The notes: generated from the sequence alone by a model not told the origin. 64,000 nucleotides of DNA from Peribacillus cavernae (GCF_003989135.1 NZ_RYZZ01000043.1:1-64000), one strand, 5' to 3'. Positions 27,391-36,826 are shown, numbered from the stretch's first letter. Numbers and translations are program-made.

Positions 27391-27489
27391 GTTGAATCTC
27401 CCATCATTTTCGTTGAATTATTTTCTAGCATCCTAGTTTGGTTGAATTCATGCCCAGTTTGGTTGAATTCCTTATCATTTTCGTTGAAT
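27391..27489 (-). repeat. Array of five AATTCAACGAAA-type repeats, 21-base period
   Basis: Read on the minus strand, AATTCAAC(G/C)AAA recurs. On the plus strand GTTGAAT starts at 27391, 27412, 27441, 27462 and 27483 (spacing 21, 29, 21, 21). The cores resemble those of the array at 11628 (AATTAAGCGAAAA), again directly past the stop codon of a gene. Confidence 0.65.
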
Positions 27490-27498
27490 TATGCAGAG

Positions 27499-30372
27499 TT
27501 ATTTATATTTAGGAATCTCCAGTGTCATTTTATATGAGTCTAGCAAGCTATATAAATTGTAGATTTGTTTAACTTGCTTCGATGCCCAGCCAATATCAGT
27601 GGCGTACTGGTGAGAGGCATATCCATTTATGGATGCAGATATTGGATTCCATCTCATTTTATATAATGTATCCTGTCCGGTATTAACATATCCTTGCGCG
27701 ATGAATTGTGCTCCTCCTATTATGGATGCTTCCGGGGTAAACCATCCCGCGTTATAAGCGTATTGTGCACCGCTGCTTATGGCAGTACCATCAAAGGCTC
27801 CTATACCATACATGTTATAGACTATCCTTCCATTTACATTGATTCCTGTGGCAAGCGGCGAAGTACCATTCCCTGTCTCCAATAACGCATGAGATATAAG
27901 ATACATTTCATTTACGCCATATGTTTCTCCTGCTGAAATAAAAGATGCTGCTTTACCACTCAGAATTCCCTTCCCCGAGAGTATTCTTTCATTTACTTCA
28001 GAGGCATTTAGATGGGTGGTTTGGGATAGTTTTACAAATTGGAACGAGTTGATAGGATGATCAACGAAATTATTTGCATCCACATAGTAGGTAACATCTT
28101 CGGGACTAGCATTTACCCAAGATTTGTTATAACTCACTTCAAACCAATTGTATCCGTCTGAGCCTTCTACTTTTGATTTAATTTCTAATGTTTGGTTTTT
28201 ACTGACAGTACCAACAACCCAAAAGTTATTACCAGCACCGCCCCTGACTCGCCAACCGGTTCCTTTTACAGTACCTTTCGTTGGACTAGTTAAGGCTAAC
28301 CCATCTTCACGAATATAGATCTTGTAATCTTTATCTGTTTGCGGATTGGCTTTCATTTGAATAGCAGTCATTTCACTTAAGGTCAAGTCATAATTCTGAT
28401 ACATCCTGTCTATTGTTCCAGTCGGGTTTCCTGGGTTTTCCGGGGCCTTGCTGACTAAAAATTTTGATCTGATATACCCCGTTTTGCCATTCGCTGACAC
28501 TCTTGCCCACCCATTTACTTCCGAATATACGGTTACTGCTGTGTCTTTTGCAAGCTTTGTCAGGATCGAAGCCGTTGGGGAAGCTGCCGAACGCATATTT
28601 AATGCTGCACCAGCACTTACATTCACAAATTTCAAAGTCGTTTTTTCGGTATCAGTGTCCGTATCTGTATTTGGGCTTGTTCCAGGTTTTGTAGCTGAAA
28701 GATATTCAGAGCTGACATACCCTTCTTCCCCATACACTTTTATTTTCGCCCAACCGTTAGACTCGGAATAAACCGTAACCTGCATACCTTTTGCCAGTTT
28801 AACGATAATGGATCCATCTGCAGACGGTTTATTACGCATGTTCAAAGAACCGGCACTTACATTGATATATTTAGTTGTGGGTATAGCTTCAGGTTCAGTT
28901 TCTTCAACTCCTGGTTTAGATGGCGAGAGATATTTTGAACCGACATATCCTTCTTTTCCATTCGCCTTAATTTTGGACCAGCCATTGGATTCATAATACA
29001 CAGTCACCTGCATACCTTTCGCTAGCTTCACAAGGACGGACGCAGTGGTAGACGGTTTGCTGCGCATATTCAACGATCCCGAACTTAGATTGATATATTT
29101 AGTTGTCGTTTTTATTTCAGGTACAGGTTTTGCAGTACCCGGCTTGGTTGTCGAAAGATACTTTGTGCTGACATAGCCCTCTTTCCCACTAGCCTTAATT
29201 TTAGCCCAGCCATTGGATTCGGAATAAACGGTAACCGGCATATCTTTTTCTAGCTTCACAAGGACGGACGCAGTGGTAGACGGTTTGCTGCGCATATTCA
29301 ATGAGCCAGAACTTACATTGATATATTTAGTTGTCGTTTTTATTTCGGGTACAGGTTTTGCAGTACCCGGTTTGGTTGCAGAAAGATATTTTGTGCTGAC
29401 ATACCCCTCTTTTCCACTGGCCTTAATTTTAGCCCAGCCATTGGATTCGGAATAAACGGTAACCTGGGTCCCTTTGGCTATTCTTGTAACAATGTTCGCA
29501 CCCGAAGACGCACTCTTGCGCATATTTAACATGCCAGAACTTAAGCTGACGTACTTCGTTGTGATTTTTGCTTTGGTTGCTGTGACAGTCGGACTAGGGT
29601 TAGATGCAGATAGATACTTTGAACTTACGTAGCCATCTTTGCCGTTCGCATTAATTCGAGCCCATCCATTCGATTCCGAATAAACCGTAACCTTTGTACC
29701 TTTGGAGAGTTTTGCAATGACGGAAGCACTCTCGGACAAGCTCTTACGTAAATTCAAAGAACCGGCACTTATACTGACATATTTACTAGTGGCGGGGGTT
29801 TTGGTTGACGTACTGCTTTTGGTTGACGTTGAGCCAGTTGGATTTGTGGAAGTAAGATATTTAGAACTCACATATCCTTCTTTTCCATTCACCTTAATCT
29901 TGGACCAGTCTTTAGATTCTGAGTAAACGGTAACTTGTGTGCCTTTGGTTAATCTAGCAACGAGAGGCGATCCTGTTGAAACGCTCTTCCGTAAATTAAG
30001 GCTAGATTCGGCACTTACATTTACATATTTAGTGGTTGTTTGAGTGCTTGACGAAGTACCAGGGGGTTTTGTGGATGTAAGGTACTGAGAGCTGACGTAG
30101 CCAGTCTTCCCGTTTACGTTTACCCTGGACCAGCCATTTGACTGCGAGTAAACGGTCACTTGGGTACCTTTTGACAGTTTCGTAATCAGGGCTGCATTTG
30201 TGGATGCACTTTTACGCATACTTAAATCAGAACCTGGACTCACATTTACATACTTTATACTTGTATTTGCACTTACTTGCTGCGTGGGTAACGGGGCCGC
30301 GTTTACAGTCTGTTCCAAAGCTGCCGTTGATAATACGGCAAAACAGAGACTCGGTATTATTATGTTTTTCAT
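27499..30372 (-). CDS. Secreted autolysin: eight SH3b repeats plus glucosaminidase domain
   Basis: A 957-residue cell-wall hydrolase. A signal peptide (cut near VNAAP) is followed by eight bacterial SH3 repeats of about 60-85 residues including linkers, each with LNMRK or LNMRS, a GTQVTVYSESNGWAKI core and GYVSSKYL. They span roughly residues 35-660 with Thr/Pro-rich linkers. Repeats 5 and 6 are nearly identical. The C-terminal part is a LytD-type endo-beta-N-acetylglucosaminidase domain with the catalytic Glu in SHALLETGNGTS and YNMYGIGAFDG. It would bind wall glycan or peptide through the SH3b set and cut glycan strands. GGGAGATTGAG precedes ATG. Confidence 0.92.
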   Translation of the reverse strand: MKNIIIPSLCFAVLSTAALEQTVNAAPLPTQQVSANTSIKYVNVSPGSDLSMRKSASTNAALITKLSKGTQVTVYSQSNGWSRVNVNGKTGYVSSQYLTSTKPPGTSSSTQTTTKYVNVSAESSLNLRKSVSTGSPLVARLTKGTQVTVYSESKDWSKIKVNGKEGYVSSKYLTSTNPTGSTSTKSSTSTKTPATSKYVSISAGSLNLRKSLSESASVIAKLSKGTKVTVYSESNGWARINANGKDGYVSSKYLSASNPSPTVTATKAKITTKYVSLSSGMLNMRKSASSGANIVTRIAKGTQVTVYSESNGWAKIKASGKEGYVSTKYLSATKPGTAKPVPEIKTTTKYINVSSGSLNMRSKPSTTASVLVKLEKDMPVTVYSESNGWAKIKASGKEGYVSTKYLSTTKPGTAKPVPEIKTTTKYINLSSGSLNMRSKPSTTASVLVKLAKGMQVTVYYESNGWSKIKANGKEGYVGSKYLSPSKPGVEETEPEAIPTTKYINVSAGSLNMRNKPSADGSIIVKLAKGMQVTVYSESNGWAKIKVYGEEGYVSSEYLSATKPGTSPNTDTDTDTEKTTLKFVNVSAGAALNMRSAASPTASILTKLAKDTAVTVYSEVNGWARVSANGKTGYIRSKFLVSKAPENPGNPTGTIDRMYQNYDLTLSEMTAIQMKANPQTDKDYKIYIREDGLALTSPTKGTVKGTGWRVRGGAGNNFWVVGTVSKNQTLEIKSKVEGSDGYNWFEVSYNKSWVNASPEDVTYYVDANNFVDHPINSFQFVKLSQTTHLNASEVNERILSGKGILSGKAASFISAGETYGVNEMYLISHALLETGNGTSPLATGINVNGRIVYNMYGIGAFDGTAISSGAQYAYNAGWFTPEASIIGGAQFIAQGYVNTGQDTLYKMRWNPISASINGYASHQYATDIGWASKQVKQIYNLYSLLDSYKMTLEIPKYK

Positions 30373-30801
30373 CTCAATCTCCCTACTAATCTATTTTTAC
30401 TAAAAAATTTCTAAAACTATCAAGTTCCAATAGTAGCAATCCAAGGGTATAGTAACATACCCGTATATCCAAATTAAAGTAAAGTTTGAATAATTTGTTG
30501 AAATTAGTAGTAATTTCACATATCCTTTACAATGTTGTCGAATTACCTTATTTTTTGTATCGGATTAAGTGCTGTTTTCTTTAGAAAATAATCCATGTTC
30601 TTTACTGACCATTCAGCTTATTGTTTTTATCTTTACTCTGTTTTTTAGGAAAAACATACCAATAAATTCATCACTAACCTCTTATTTCATGTTATATTAT
30701 AAAGCAAGAAAAATTTTGCATTTTCCAGAGTATATAAGTTCATCATTCCTATATATTTAATGATTATCAGATAATTCTTAAAGAGAGAGGTGCAATTCAT
30801 T
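30373..30801. other. Intergenic stretch, divergent promoters
   Basis: A/T-rich region between the autolysin (minus) and the LXG locus (plus). It must carry both promoters; I see no clear operator and no credible ORF. Confidence 0.4.
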
Positions 30802-31161
30802 GTGTTAACCGCTTTCTATGCCATTTTGCATGAAAAACAGGAACAGCTCGTTCGTTTGAAAACCTGCAAAGCAAATCTGGAAAGTGTCCAAGATGAGTTT
30901 TTTTACAATGAAAAGATTTGCTCTTATCCCGAACTTTCTCCATATTCTTGGCACGGAACCTTAGCTGCGAAATTTGAGGACATTCGTCTAGGGGGCTTTT
31001 TAACAAGTTATATCGATCTTGAGAATCGTCAATTAAATGAAGTAATTTCTTTAGTAGATAATAAGATTTCTGAAATTGAACTTGAGATTGAGGCACTGAA
31101 ACAGCGCATTGGTTATCTAGAAGAGCAAGCAAGAAGAGAAAAAGAAAAGCAAACGAAGTAA
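30802..31161 (+). CDS. YwqH-like (DUF5082) LXG-partner protein
   Basis: A 119-residue coiled-coil protein. It resembles YwqH/DUF5082, a small helical protein encoded just before LXG toxins and thought to pair with the LXG domain for type VII secretion. Two long helices are visible: FYAILHEKQEQLVRLKTCKA and, at the C-terminus, VISLVDNKISEIELEIEALK ending in a charged KEKQTK tail. I use GTG 30802, eight bases after AGAGAGG. First gene of the LXG operon. Confidence 0.72.
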   Translation: MLTAFYAILHEKQEQLVRLKTCKANLESVQDEFFYNEKICSYPELSPYSWHGTLAAKFEDIRLGGFLTSYIDLENRQLNEVISLVDNKISEIELEIEALKQRIGYLEEQARREKEKQTK

Positions 31162-31197
31162 AAATTAATAATGGATATATATAAGGAAGTGTTGTTT

Positions 31198-31479
31198 GTG
31201 AGTACGAAAATTCAAATCGATATGGATCAGATCGAAAGTTCTTTAGCGAAATTGAAAGCAGCTGCCACCGAATTGGAAACAGAGCCTGGTTCACCAATTT
31301 CAACACGAAATCAGTTGGATGTAGTAATGAAATTGAATACGATTAATGAATCATTACGACAGGTCCTGGATTCTTATAAAGCTTTACTATTAAATAATAT
31401 TCATTATACTAATAAAGCTGCAACGGATTTGATAGCCACTGATGCTCAAGTTGCTAATTCTATTAAGGAAAGTATCTAA
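31198..31479 (+). CDS. YwqI-like (DUF5344) LXG-partner protein
   Basis: A 93-residue helical protein, WXG100-like in size, starting VSTKIQIDMDQIESSLAKLK. The position between a DUF5082 protein and an LXG toxin and the SSLAKLKAAATEL segment point to the YwqI/DUF5344 group of LXG-associated targeting factors. GTG start after AAGGAAGTG. Identification rests on context as much as sequence. Confidence 0.65.
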   Translation: MSTKIQIDMDQIESSLAKLKAAATELETEPGSPISTRNQLDVVMKLNTINESLRQVLDSYKALLLNNIHYTNKAATDLIATDAQVANSIKESI

Positions 31480-31644
31480 TAATTTTGGAAAACACCGCTT
31501 AAGGAAACCTTTTTCTAAAGCTGAGAGAATGTAAACATGTTTAAACTAATTATCTAAATTTTAAATCAACTCTATAGAACCACCAACAAATGTAAGGTTA
31601 AATAAAATACAGTTTTTTATTTTTATTAAAGAGGTGAATCTTTG

Positions 31645-33281
31645 ATGAAAACATTGGAAATTGCATCATTACTTACAGAAGTACATAAGATACTAGAAAA
31701 AATAACTTCACAAAGAAATGAAATTGAACGAATTGAATCTGCTGTAAATGGAATTATTTCACTTGAAAATTCATTTAATGGTGAAGGCGGCCAAGCAATC
31801 CGTTCGTTCTTTCAGGATTGCCACGTGCCTTTTTTAGCATATTATAAATCATCACTTGACCAATACGAAATAACTTTAATCAATCTTATGGATGCTCTCC
31901 ATTCATTTGAACCCTCCGAAAGTGGTTTTATAAGTGAAAGTTTTTTAGAGGGAGATCTGGACAATGGCCTGCAAAAAGCGATGAACACTACAATCGAATT
32001 AACAAATGAAACAAACAGTATCATCCAAAGTGTACAGGACATAGTTTCTATACCATTCTTCAGGACGACAACTTTATCCAACAAGTAAATGATGCTCAGA
32101 TGAATAAAGATAGGACGGTTGAACAGCTTCATCAATTTGACAGTCAGCAAACAAACCGGCTCGATTCTTTTTCAGAAAGCATTCAAATAATGGCTGATTA
32201 TGTGAAAGAGTTAGAAACAATGTTTCATAGTAAAGATTTAAGTATTAATGGATATCATTCCGGACTTCTTATGAAAAAATTAGCAAATGGAGATATTAGC
32301 GGACTTGAAATGTCTTCTCGTGAAAAAGCTGCTCAACTTTTGACTGATTTTGAAAATAATAAAGAACTAGAAAGAATGGATAAATCTAATGATTCAGCAG
32401 AATTTCTTTCAGCATTAAAGGACGGAGCCATTGGCGCTTCACTGCCTTTAGCCATAATGATGGCTTCTCAGAAATCAGGATTATTGAGAATAGAATACAC
32501 TAGGAAGAAAAACCACTACGCTTTTACATACAATAGAAAACTATTAAAATTTCTAAAGGGTGATATCGGACCTACACTAACAAGACGATTGATTAAAGGA
32601 TTAAATCAAAAGGGTAAGGGCCACGCGTTTATTACTAAAACGCTAAAAGTCCAAAATAAAAACATTGAGAAACTAAAAAACTTCAAAGATAATCGTTCAA
32701 CTCTTCAGAAGATGGAAGGAATGGCATTAAAAGTAGTGACCGGCAACAGGCCTATCCATGAAACAGTAAAAAGCAAGATCTTCAAAAACTCCGCTCGTGA
32801 TATGTTGATTGATAAAAAGACATTTAAGAAGCTAGCAAGTAAAACATCAGCAGGAGCCGCTGTAGCAGTTGGTGCTGTATCAGCACTATATAACATAGGA
32901 TCTGGATTTAATCAGAATAATGATAAATACAATGGAAAAAGGCTTTATGAGCAGAACGGACGAGTTGTTGGTGAAGAAGTAAATAAACTAGTTGGTAGCG
33001 TATCTGGAGCAGCAGTTGGAACCTATATTGGGGCAGCCATAGGTGGAGTGGTTTCCGGTCCTTTTGCACCTTTCGGAGCGGCAGCAGGTGCCGTGATAGG
33101 CGGTGCGATAGGAAGTAGTGTTGGTGAATGGAGTTCAAAATATACAAATAAGTGGATGAGTGATGCCGGTGCTGCCACTGGTAAAGCCTTACATAATACT
33201 AAAGAGCAGGCTCAAAATGCTTTAAAAGATGCCAAGGAATCGCTTGATGGATTTAAGGATAAACTTTTGGGATGGTCATAA
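31645..33281 (+). pseudogene. LXG-domain polymorphic toxin with glycine-zipper C-terminus, frameshifted
   Basis: Two consecutive frames encode one protein. Frame one (31645-32088) carries the start of an LXG domain (KTLEIASLLTEVHKILEKI); frame two resumes as ILQDDNFIQQVNDAQMNKDR, the expected continuation, and runs to 33281. Loss of one A near 32053 (CCAATT to CCATT) explains the switch. After the LXG helices and a basic middle region, the C-terminus has a Gly/Ala-rich hydrophobic stretch (about 32990-33130; GAAVGTYIGAAIGG, GAAAGAVIGGAIGS), a glycine zipper as in the pore-forming LXG toxin TelE. As written the full toxin is not made, unless the base is a sequence error. Confidence 0.75.
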
Positions 33282-33430
33282 AAAAATATTTTATTTAATG
33301 TCAATTTTGGTTCCGAACCCTTTTCATTTGCATAGTAGTATAAGGATTTGAAATCAACGGTTAATTTCAATATTTCAATACTTAATCTTTTATTTTTTTG
33401 TCCATAAATTTCAGCAAAGGATGTTAGAAC

Positions 33431-33739
33431 ATGTATGTAGCTATTTCCATAGTATTTGGTCTCATTGGTTTTTTTGCTACAATTAATTTATTATATAGTT
33501 TAATTTTTATTATTAGTTTTACAATAGCAAACGGCTTTTATAGGTGGCTAGTGAAAGAAGCTGAATTCTTGGAAATCATATACTTCCCTTTGTTCGGCCC
33601 CACTTACAGTGTGGCCACTAGAATATATGAACGCTCTAATTGGTTTGTTGCAAGACTTTTACTTATTTGTTATTCCATCTTGCTTCTTTTACTATTAATT
33701 ATTTTCTTTATCTTATTTTATAAGTTTGCAGTTCGATAA
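33431..33739 (+). CDS. Small membrane protein, candidate immunity protein 1
   Basis: A 102-residue protein with about three membrane segments: a long N-terminal one, a short central charged part (KEAEFLEIIYFPLFGPTYS) and a very hydrophobic C-terminal helix. It is a paralogue of the next gene, about 45% identical by eye, sharing ATINLL, FLE, GPT and YER-NWFV-R. Its place right after a glycine-zipper LXG toxin suggests a membrane-embedded immunity protein; that is inference. AAAGGATGTTA precedes the ATG. Confidence 0.7.
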   Translation: MYVAISIVFGLIGFFATINLLYSLIFIISFTIANGFYRWLVKEAEFLEIIYFPLFGPTYSVATRIYERSNWFVARLLLICYSILLLLLLIIFFILFYKFAVR

Positions 33740-33897
33740 ACACATAGATCAATGTTTTTTACTTAATGGAGTAGTGTTAGAGTGACCCGTCAATTTTATG
33801 AAGTAAATGACCTACTGGTGTTCATGACGCTATTGAATTAATAACTCTTAGCCCAAGCATAAGCCTCTATATAAATTTAGTTAAAGGATGTTACATC

Positions 33898-34200
33898 GTG
33901 TTAGGTATAATAACCACTTTATTAGGTATCTTGGGCATTTTAGCTACTATAAATCTATTATTTAGTTTTTTGTTTATTATTAGTTATTCAGCAGGTAAAG
34001 GATTATATAAGTGGTTAGTGATGGATATGGATTTTCTTGAATTCTTATATACTCCATTCTTAGGACCTACTCTCTATGTAGCTATGAGATTATATGAACG
34101 GTTTAACTGGTTTGTTGTAAGAATAGTCATTTTTTTCTACGCTGTGCTCCTGCTTGTTCTTTTAATTGTTTTCTTTTATTTATTCGGCACATTAGGATAA
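33898..34200 (+). CDS. Small membrane protein, candidate immunity protein 2
   Basis: A 100-residue paralogue of the preceding gene, same topology and conserved centre (DFLEFLYTPFLGPTLYVAMR, then LYERFNWFV). GTG start after AAAGGATGTTA, the same leader as gene 1, so the duplication covered gene plus ribosome site. Tandem variant immunity genes are common behind polymorphic toxins and can protect against related toxins. The 158 bases between the copies hold only degraded sequence. Confidence 0.7.
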   Translation: MLGIITTLLGILGILATINLLFSFLFIISYSAGKGLYKWLVMDMDFLEFLYTPFLGPTLYVAMRLYERFNWFVVRIVIFFYAVLLLVLLIVFFYLFGTLG

Positions 34201-34274
34201 GCCTGTTAGAAATTTTTTGTTGAAAATGGAATGTTATTTATATTGAAATCATATTTAGGAAGGATGGATTAAAA

Positions 34275-34991
34275 TTGTCCTATTCTCTTACCGCAGAAGA
34301 ATTAATCTTATCTCTAATTTTAGTAGGCGGAGCGGAAGCCGCTTATTCAATTAAAGAAGAAACTTTCGGCGAGATTTCCGAAGATGAATTGGAACATCGC
34401 CTAGATAGTGCTACAAATGGATTACTATCAAAAGATCTTTTAACCATTCAACAAAATCAAGAAATATTAGAAACTGAATTCCAACAATTTCTACTTCAAC
34501 TAACCAAAACACCCAGGGTTCTTAGATGTCAAATTGCGACTGATGAAGGTATGACCAATACATCACTGTATTGCGGAGTTGATTTTACTGTACAGCAATC
34601 AACATACAATAACCGTGTTCATAAATTGTTTAAGGAAGTAAGTGATTCGAAGATTTGTGGTCTAATGGATTTGAGTCATTCAAATAAGCATGCTGAAGCA
34701 TTTACGATTGAAGAATCGTTATTTGAAATAATAATAGATAAACTTCTTCATAACACCGAGTTAACAGAGGCAGACATTGTTCACTATCCTTCTGATTTTA
34801 TACACGCATTAAAAGAAAGACACGGAAAACTGAATACACTTTTTGATTATAAACTTACTGAAGATAAGGTAGGAATCGATACATTTTTATACGTCACAGA
34901 TGCGGAACAGACTTGGATTATTCAAGAAGACAATGACCAAACTCTCTCTATTAGGCCCTTCTCTTTTAATTTACTTTTTCAAAGTGTATAG
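34275..34991 (+). CDS. T7SS-associated EspG/DUF5081-like protein
   Basis: A 238-residue soluble acidic protein. The start (SLTAEELILSLILVGGAEAA) followed by an acidic helical part and mixed alpha/beta sequence resembles the DUF5081/EspG-like proteins found in Bacillus and Listeria LXG loci, which may act as secretion chaperones. The start is TTG with AGGAAGGATGG upstream. It closes the locus before a terminator at 35045. Family assignment is tentative; I saw no catalytic motif. Confidence 0.5.
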   Translation: MSYSLTAEELILSLILVGGAEAAYSIKEETFGEISEDELEHRLDSATNGLLSKDLLTIQQNQEILETEFQQFLLQLTKTPRVLRCQIATDEGMTNTSLYCGVDFTVQQSTYNNRVHKLFKEVSDSKICGLMDLSHSNKHAEAFTIEESLFEIIIDKLLHNTELTEADIVHYPSDFIHALKERHGKLNTLFDYKLTEDKVGIDTFLYVTDAEQTWIIQEDNDQTLSIRPFSFNLLFQSV

Positions 34992-35044
34992 TCTTAAAGA
35001 AAGATTAGACATTATGTGAGAAAGGCCTAAAAGTTTGATTAAAG

Positions 35045-35075
35045 AAGGTCAGAATTTTTTTATGTAAATGACCTT
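35045..35075 (+). terminator. Terminator of the LXG locus
   Basis: AAGGTCA / TGACCTT stem with a T-run after it. From here to 35290 there is a second hairpin (TGGGTCT-ac-AGACCCA, 35245-35260) that probably marks the old 3' end of the neighbouring insertion sequence. Confidence 0.6.
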
Positions 35076-35290
35076 TTTCCAAAACCATTGATTGCATTCC
35101 GGTAAAAAAGGAAAGCACTGGTCACGACCCACATATATTAAAATGATGCCATCCCTTGCTGCTGATCGTTTGGATTTTCTAAATGTTAAAAGGGAAATTG
35201 AACGGATAAAGGTGTCTGTGGCAATCGTTCCTTAGTGAGTCAGGTGGGTCTACAGACCCATCCCTTCGTTCCTGGAGATCTTTCTTATAA

Positions 35291-35887
35291 TCATGGCCAA
35301 CTCCGAAGCCCAGTCAATGGGAAGTTGATCGCTAAACCAAAGCCGTTGAAATGAGACAAAAGATATTTTAATAGGACATAGGCTATTAATGCGGCGAATA
35401 ACTGGTTATAAACCGCATTTTCTGTTGTCCCAAACAAAACAGGCACATTTAAGTTTTGTTTGATCCATCGAAAGAACGTTTCAATTTTCCATCTCGCTTT
35501 ATACATGTCTGCAATGGTTTCCGCAGAGACATTCATCAGGTCTGTTACCACCCGGATCTCACGCCCTTGATTGTCTTTAAAGAAAACGACACGATGACGC
35601 CTGGCAGAACGGGACTGAGGAGTCCCTAGCAGACAAGTCATATCCTTGGTGACGGGTGAGGATTCCCGGGCTAGTCGCTTTAAGGAGTGCGGCCTTACAA
35701 TTTCGATATTTTCTTTCATACGGATGACAAAGGATTGGCCGTTAGAAACAAACTGATCAATACGCTTGATTTTAAAATAAGCACGGTCTTCTACCAATAT
35801 AAAACGGGGGTCTGCAAGCTTTTCACCAAGTGGCCCATCGTGGGCAAGTCCTGTCGACTCCACTGTATAAATTTGGTTAATCAACAC
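35291..35887 (-). pseudogene. IS4-family transposase remnant, N-terminus missing
   Basis: 198 residues of an IS4-family DDE transposase. The second Asp lies in ILVEDRAYFKIKRIDQF and the Y-R-E-K signature is YKARWKIETFFRWIKQNL, with a C-terminal helix region (FAALIAYVLLKYLL). IS4-type transposases are usually near 370-400 residues, so about half is missing at the N-terminus; no upstream remnant was seen past 35887. Inverted repeats and target duplication cannot be identified. An immobile relic inserted beside the LXG locus. Confidence 0.8.
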
Positions 35888-35938
35888 GCCTGATATTATA
35901 CATTAAAAAGGTTATAAGAGATGAAGGGAGTTTTTTAC

Positions 35939-36289
35939 GTGACTGACCATGAAGCAAACAATGAACTGCCACCAAAAACATGTACGATTGATCGACTCGT
36001 AACAAAGCCGGACGATGTAATAAAAGTCCTCGAGGGCAAGAAAACAGCAACGCGCCGGAATGGAAGATATGCTGATGCAGGAGAAGTAATGGTATTAAAG
36101 GATAAAAAGTTCGTAGTGGAATGTGTGTATTCTCAGTCGCTAGGCGAGCTAACAAATGAAGATGCCCGCCGGGAGGGCTATGAGACCGCAGAGGCATATA
36201 AGCAATCTATTTTGTCCTATCATCCGGGAATGACATGGCTTCCGAAAATGAGAGTATGGGTGCATGAGTTCAGCCCAGTTAATGAGTAA
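35939..36289 (+). CDS. ASCH domain protein
   Basis: A 116-residue PUA-like ASCH domain protein (VLEGKKTATRRNGRYADAGE, then the MRVWVHEF end). ASCH proteins bind RNA or modified nucleosides; some are amidohydrolases. The GTG at 35939 is eight bases after AAGGGAG; an ATG 18 bases earlier overlaps that site. The next gene starts ten bases after the stop. Confidence 0.8.
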   Translation: MTDHEANNELPPKTCTIDRLVTKPDDVIKVLEGKKTATRRNGRYADAGEVMVLKDKKFVVECVYSQSLGELTNEDARREGYETAEAYKQSILSYHPGMTWLPKMRVWVHEFSPVNE

Positions 36290-36298
36290 CACATAAAA

Positions 36299-36739
36299 AT
36301 GGATCTATTGTATCGGATACTAATATATATTCATGTTCTTAGCGTCATCGTATCAATTGGCCCTTTCTTTATTCTATTGCCAATTGCTAAAAAATTACGC
36401 ATAGCAAAAGAATCTGAAATGAGCGCCTATCTTGACACATTCCGGTCTGTTGTCCGCCTTGCCAAGCATTCAGGTCATGTGCTGGTTGTAACAGGAATCC
36501 TGCTGGTCATTTTAGGACCTTGGACTTGGAGTAAACCGTGGCTTGTAATGACCCTTATCATCCTGATTTGTTCATTATTCTTTCTGGCCCGTGCGTTTTC
36601 ACCTAAGCTTAGGAAGTTCCATGAAGAAGGGCAGAATAGAGATGAATTAGCAGCGAGGCTAAAGCGATCGATTTGGATATACATCGCCCTGTTAATGGTA
36701 ATGCTTTGGTTTATGGTTGTTAAACCGGCTTTGTGGTAG
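36299..36739 (+). CDS. Four-helix membrane protein (DUF2269/CopD-like)
   Basis: A 146-residue integral membrane protein with four helices (IYIHVLSVIVSIGPFFILLP; HVLVVTGILLVILG; WLVMTLIILICSLFFL; WIYIALLMVMLWFMVV) and a conserved-looking His in the first and second helices. It resembles DUF2269/CopD-like proteins of unknown function. It starts 10 bases after the ASCH gene with no clear ribosome site, so translation is probably coupled. Confidence 0.7.
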   Translation: MDLLYRILIYIHVLSVIVSIGPFFILLPIAKKLRIAKESEMSAYLDTFRSVVRLAKHSGHVLVVTGILLVILGPWTWSKPWLVMTLIILICSLFFLARAFSPKLRKFHEEGQNRDELAARLKRSIWIYIALLMVMLWFMVVKPALW

Positions 36740-36826
36740 ATAGCATTGTTATAATAATTGCCACTTCACAGAGGTCAAAGGATTTTGGTTCTAATATAGC
36801 TGACCAATGTTTAGAAAGTGAAAGAT

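Larger units (their letters stand above)
27089..27498. other. Intergenic stretch with terminator and 21-base repeat array
   Basis: Contains the fdhA promoter region, the terminator of the SH3b autolysin gene (27268-27301) and the GTTGAATT array (27391-27489). A minus-strand frame around 27305-27375 reads HEPYERFMEAMAAKNY then stop, but has no start, so I do not call a gene. Confidence 0.5.

Noticed and set aside
27278-27410. Minus-strand ORF of 39 codons (MMGDSTIPFLS...) past the autolysin gene
   Set aside because: It runs through the repeat array and into the terminator stem, has no ribosome site, and a different frame there looks equally protein-like.
30569-30760. Forward ORF in the LXG promoter region
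   Set aside because: Composition is that of A/T-rich noncoding sequence; no ribosome site.
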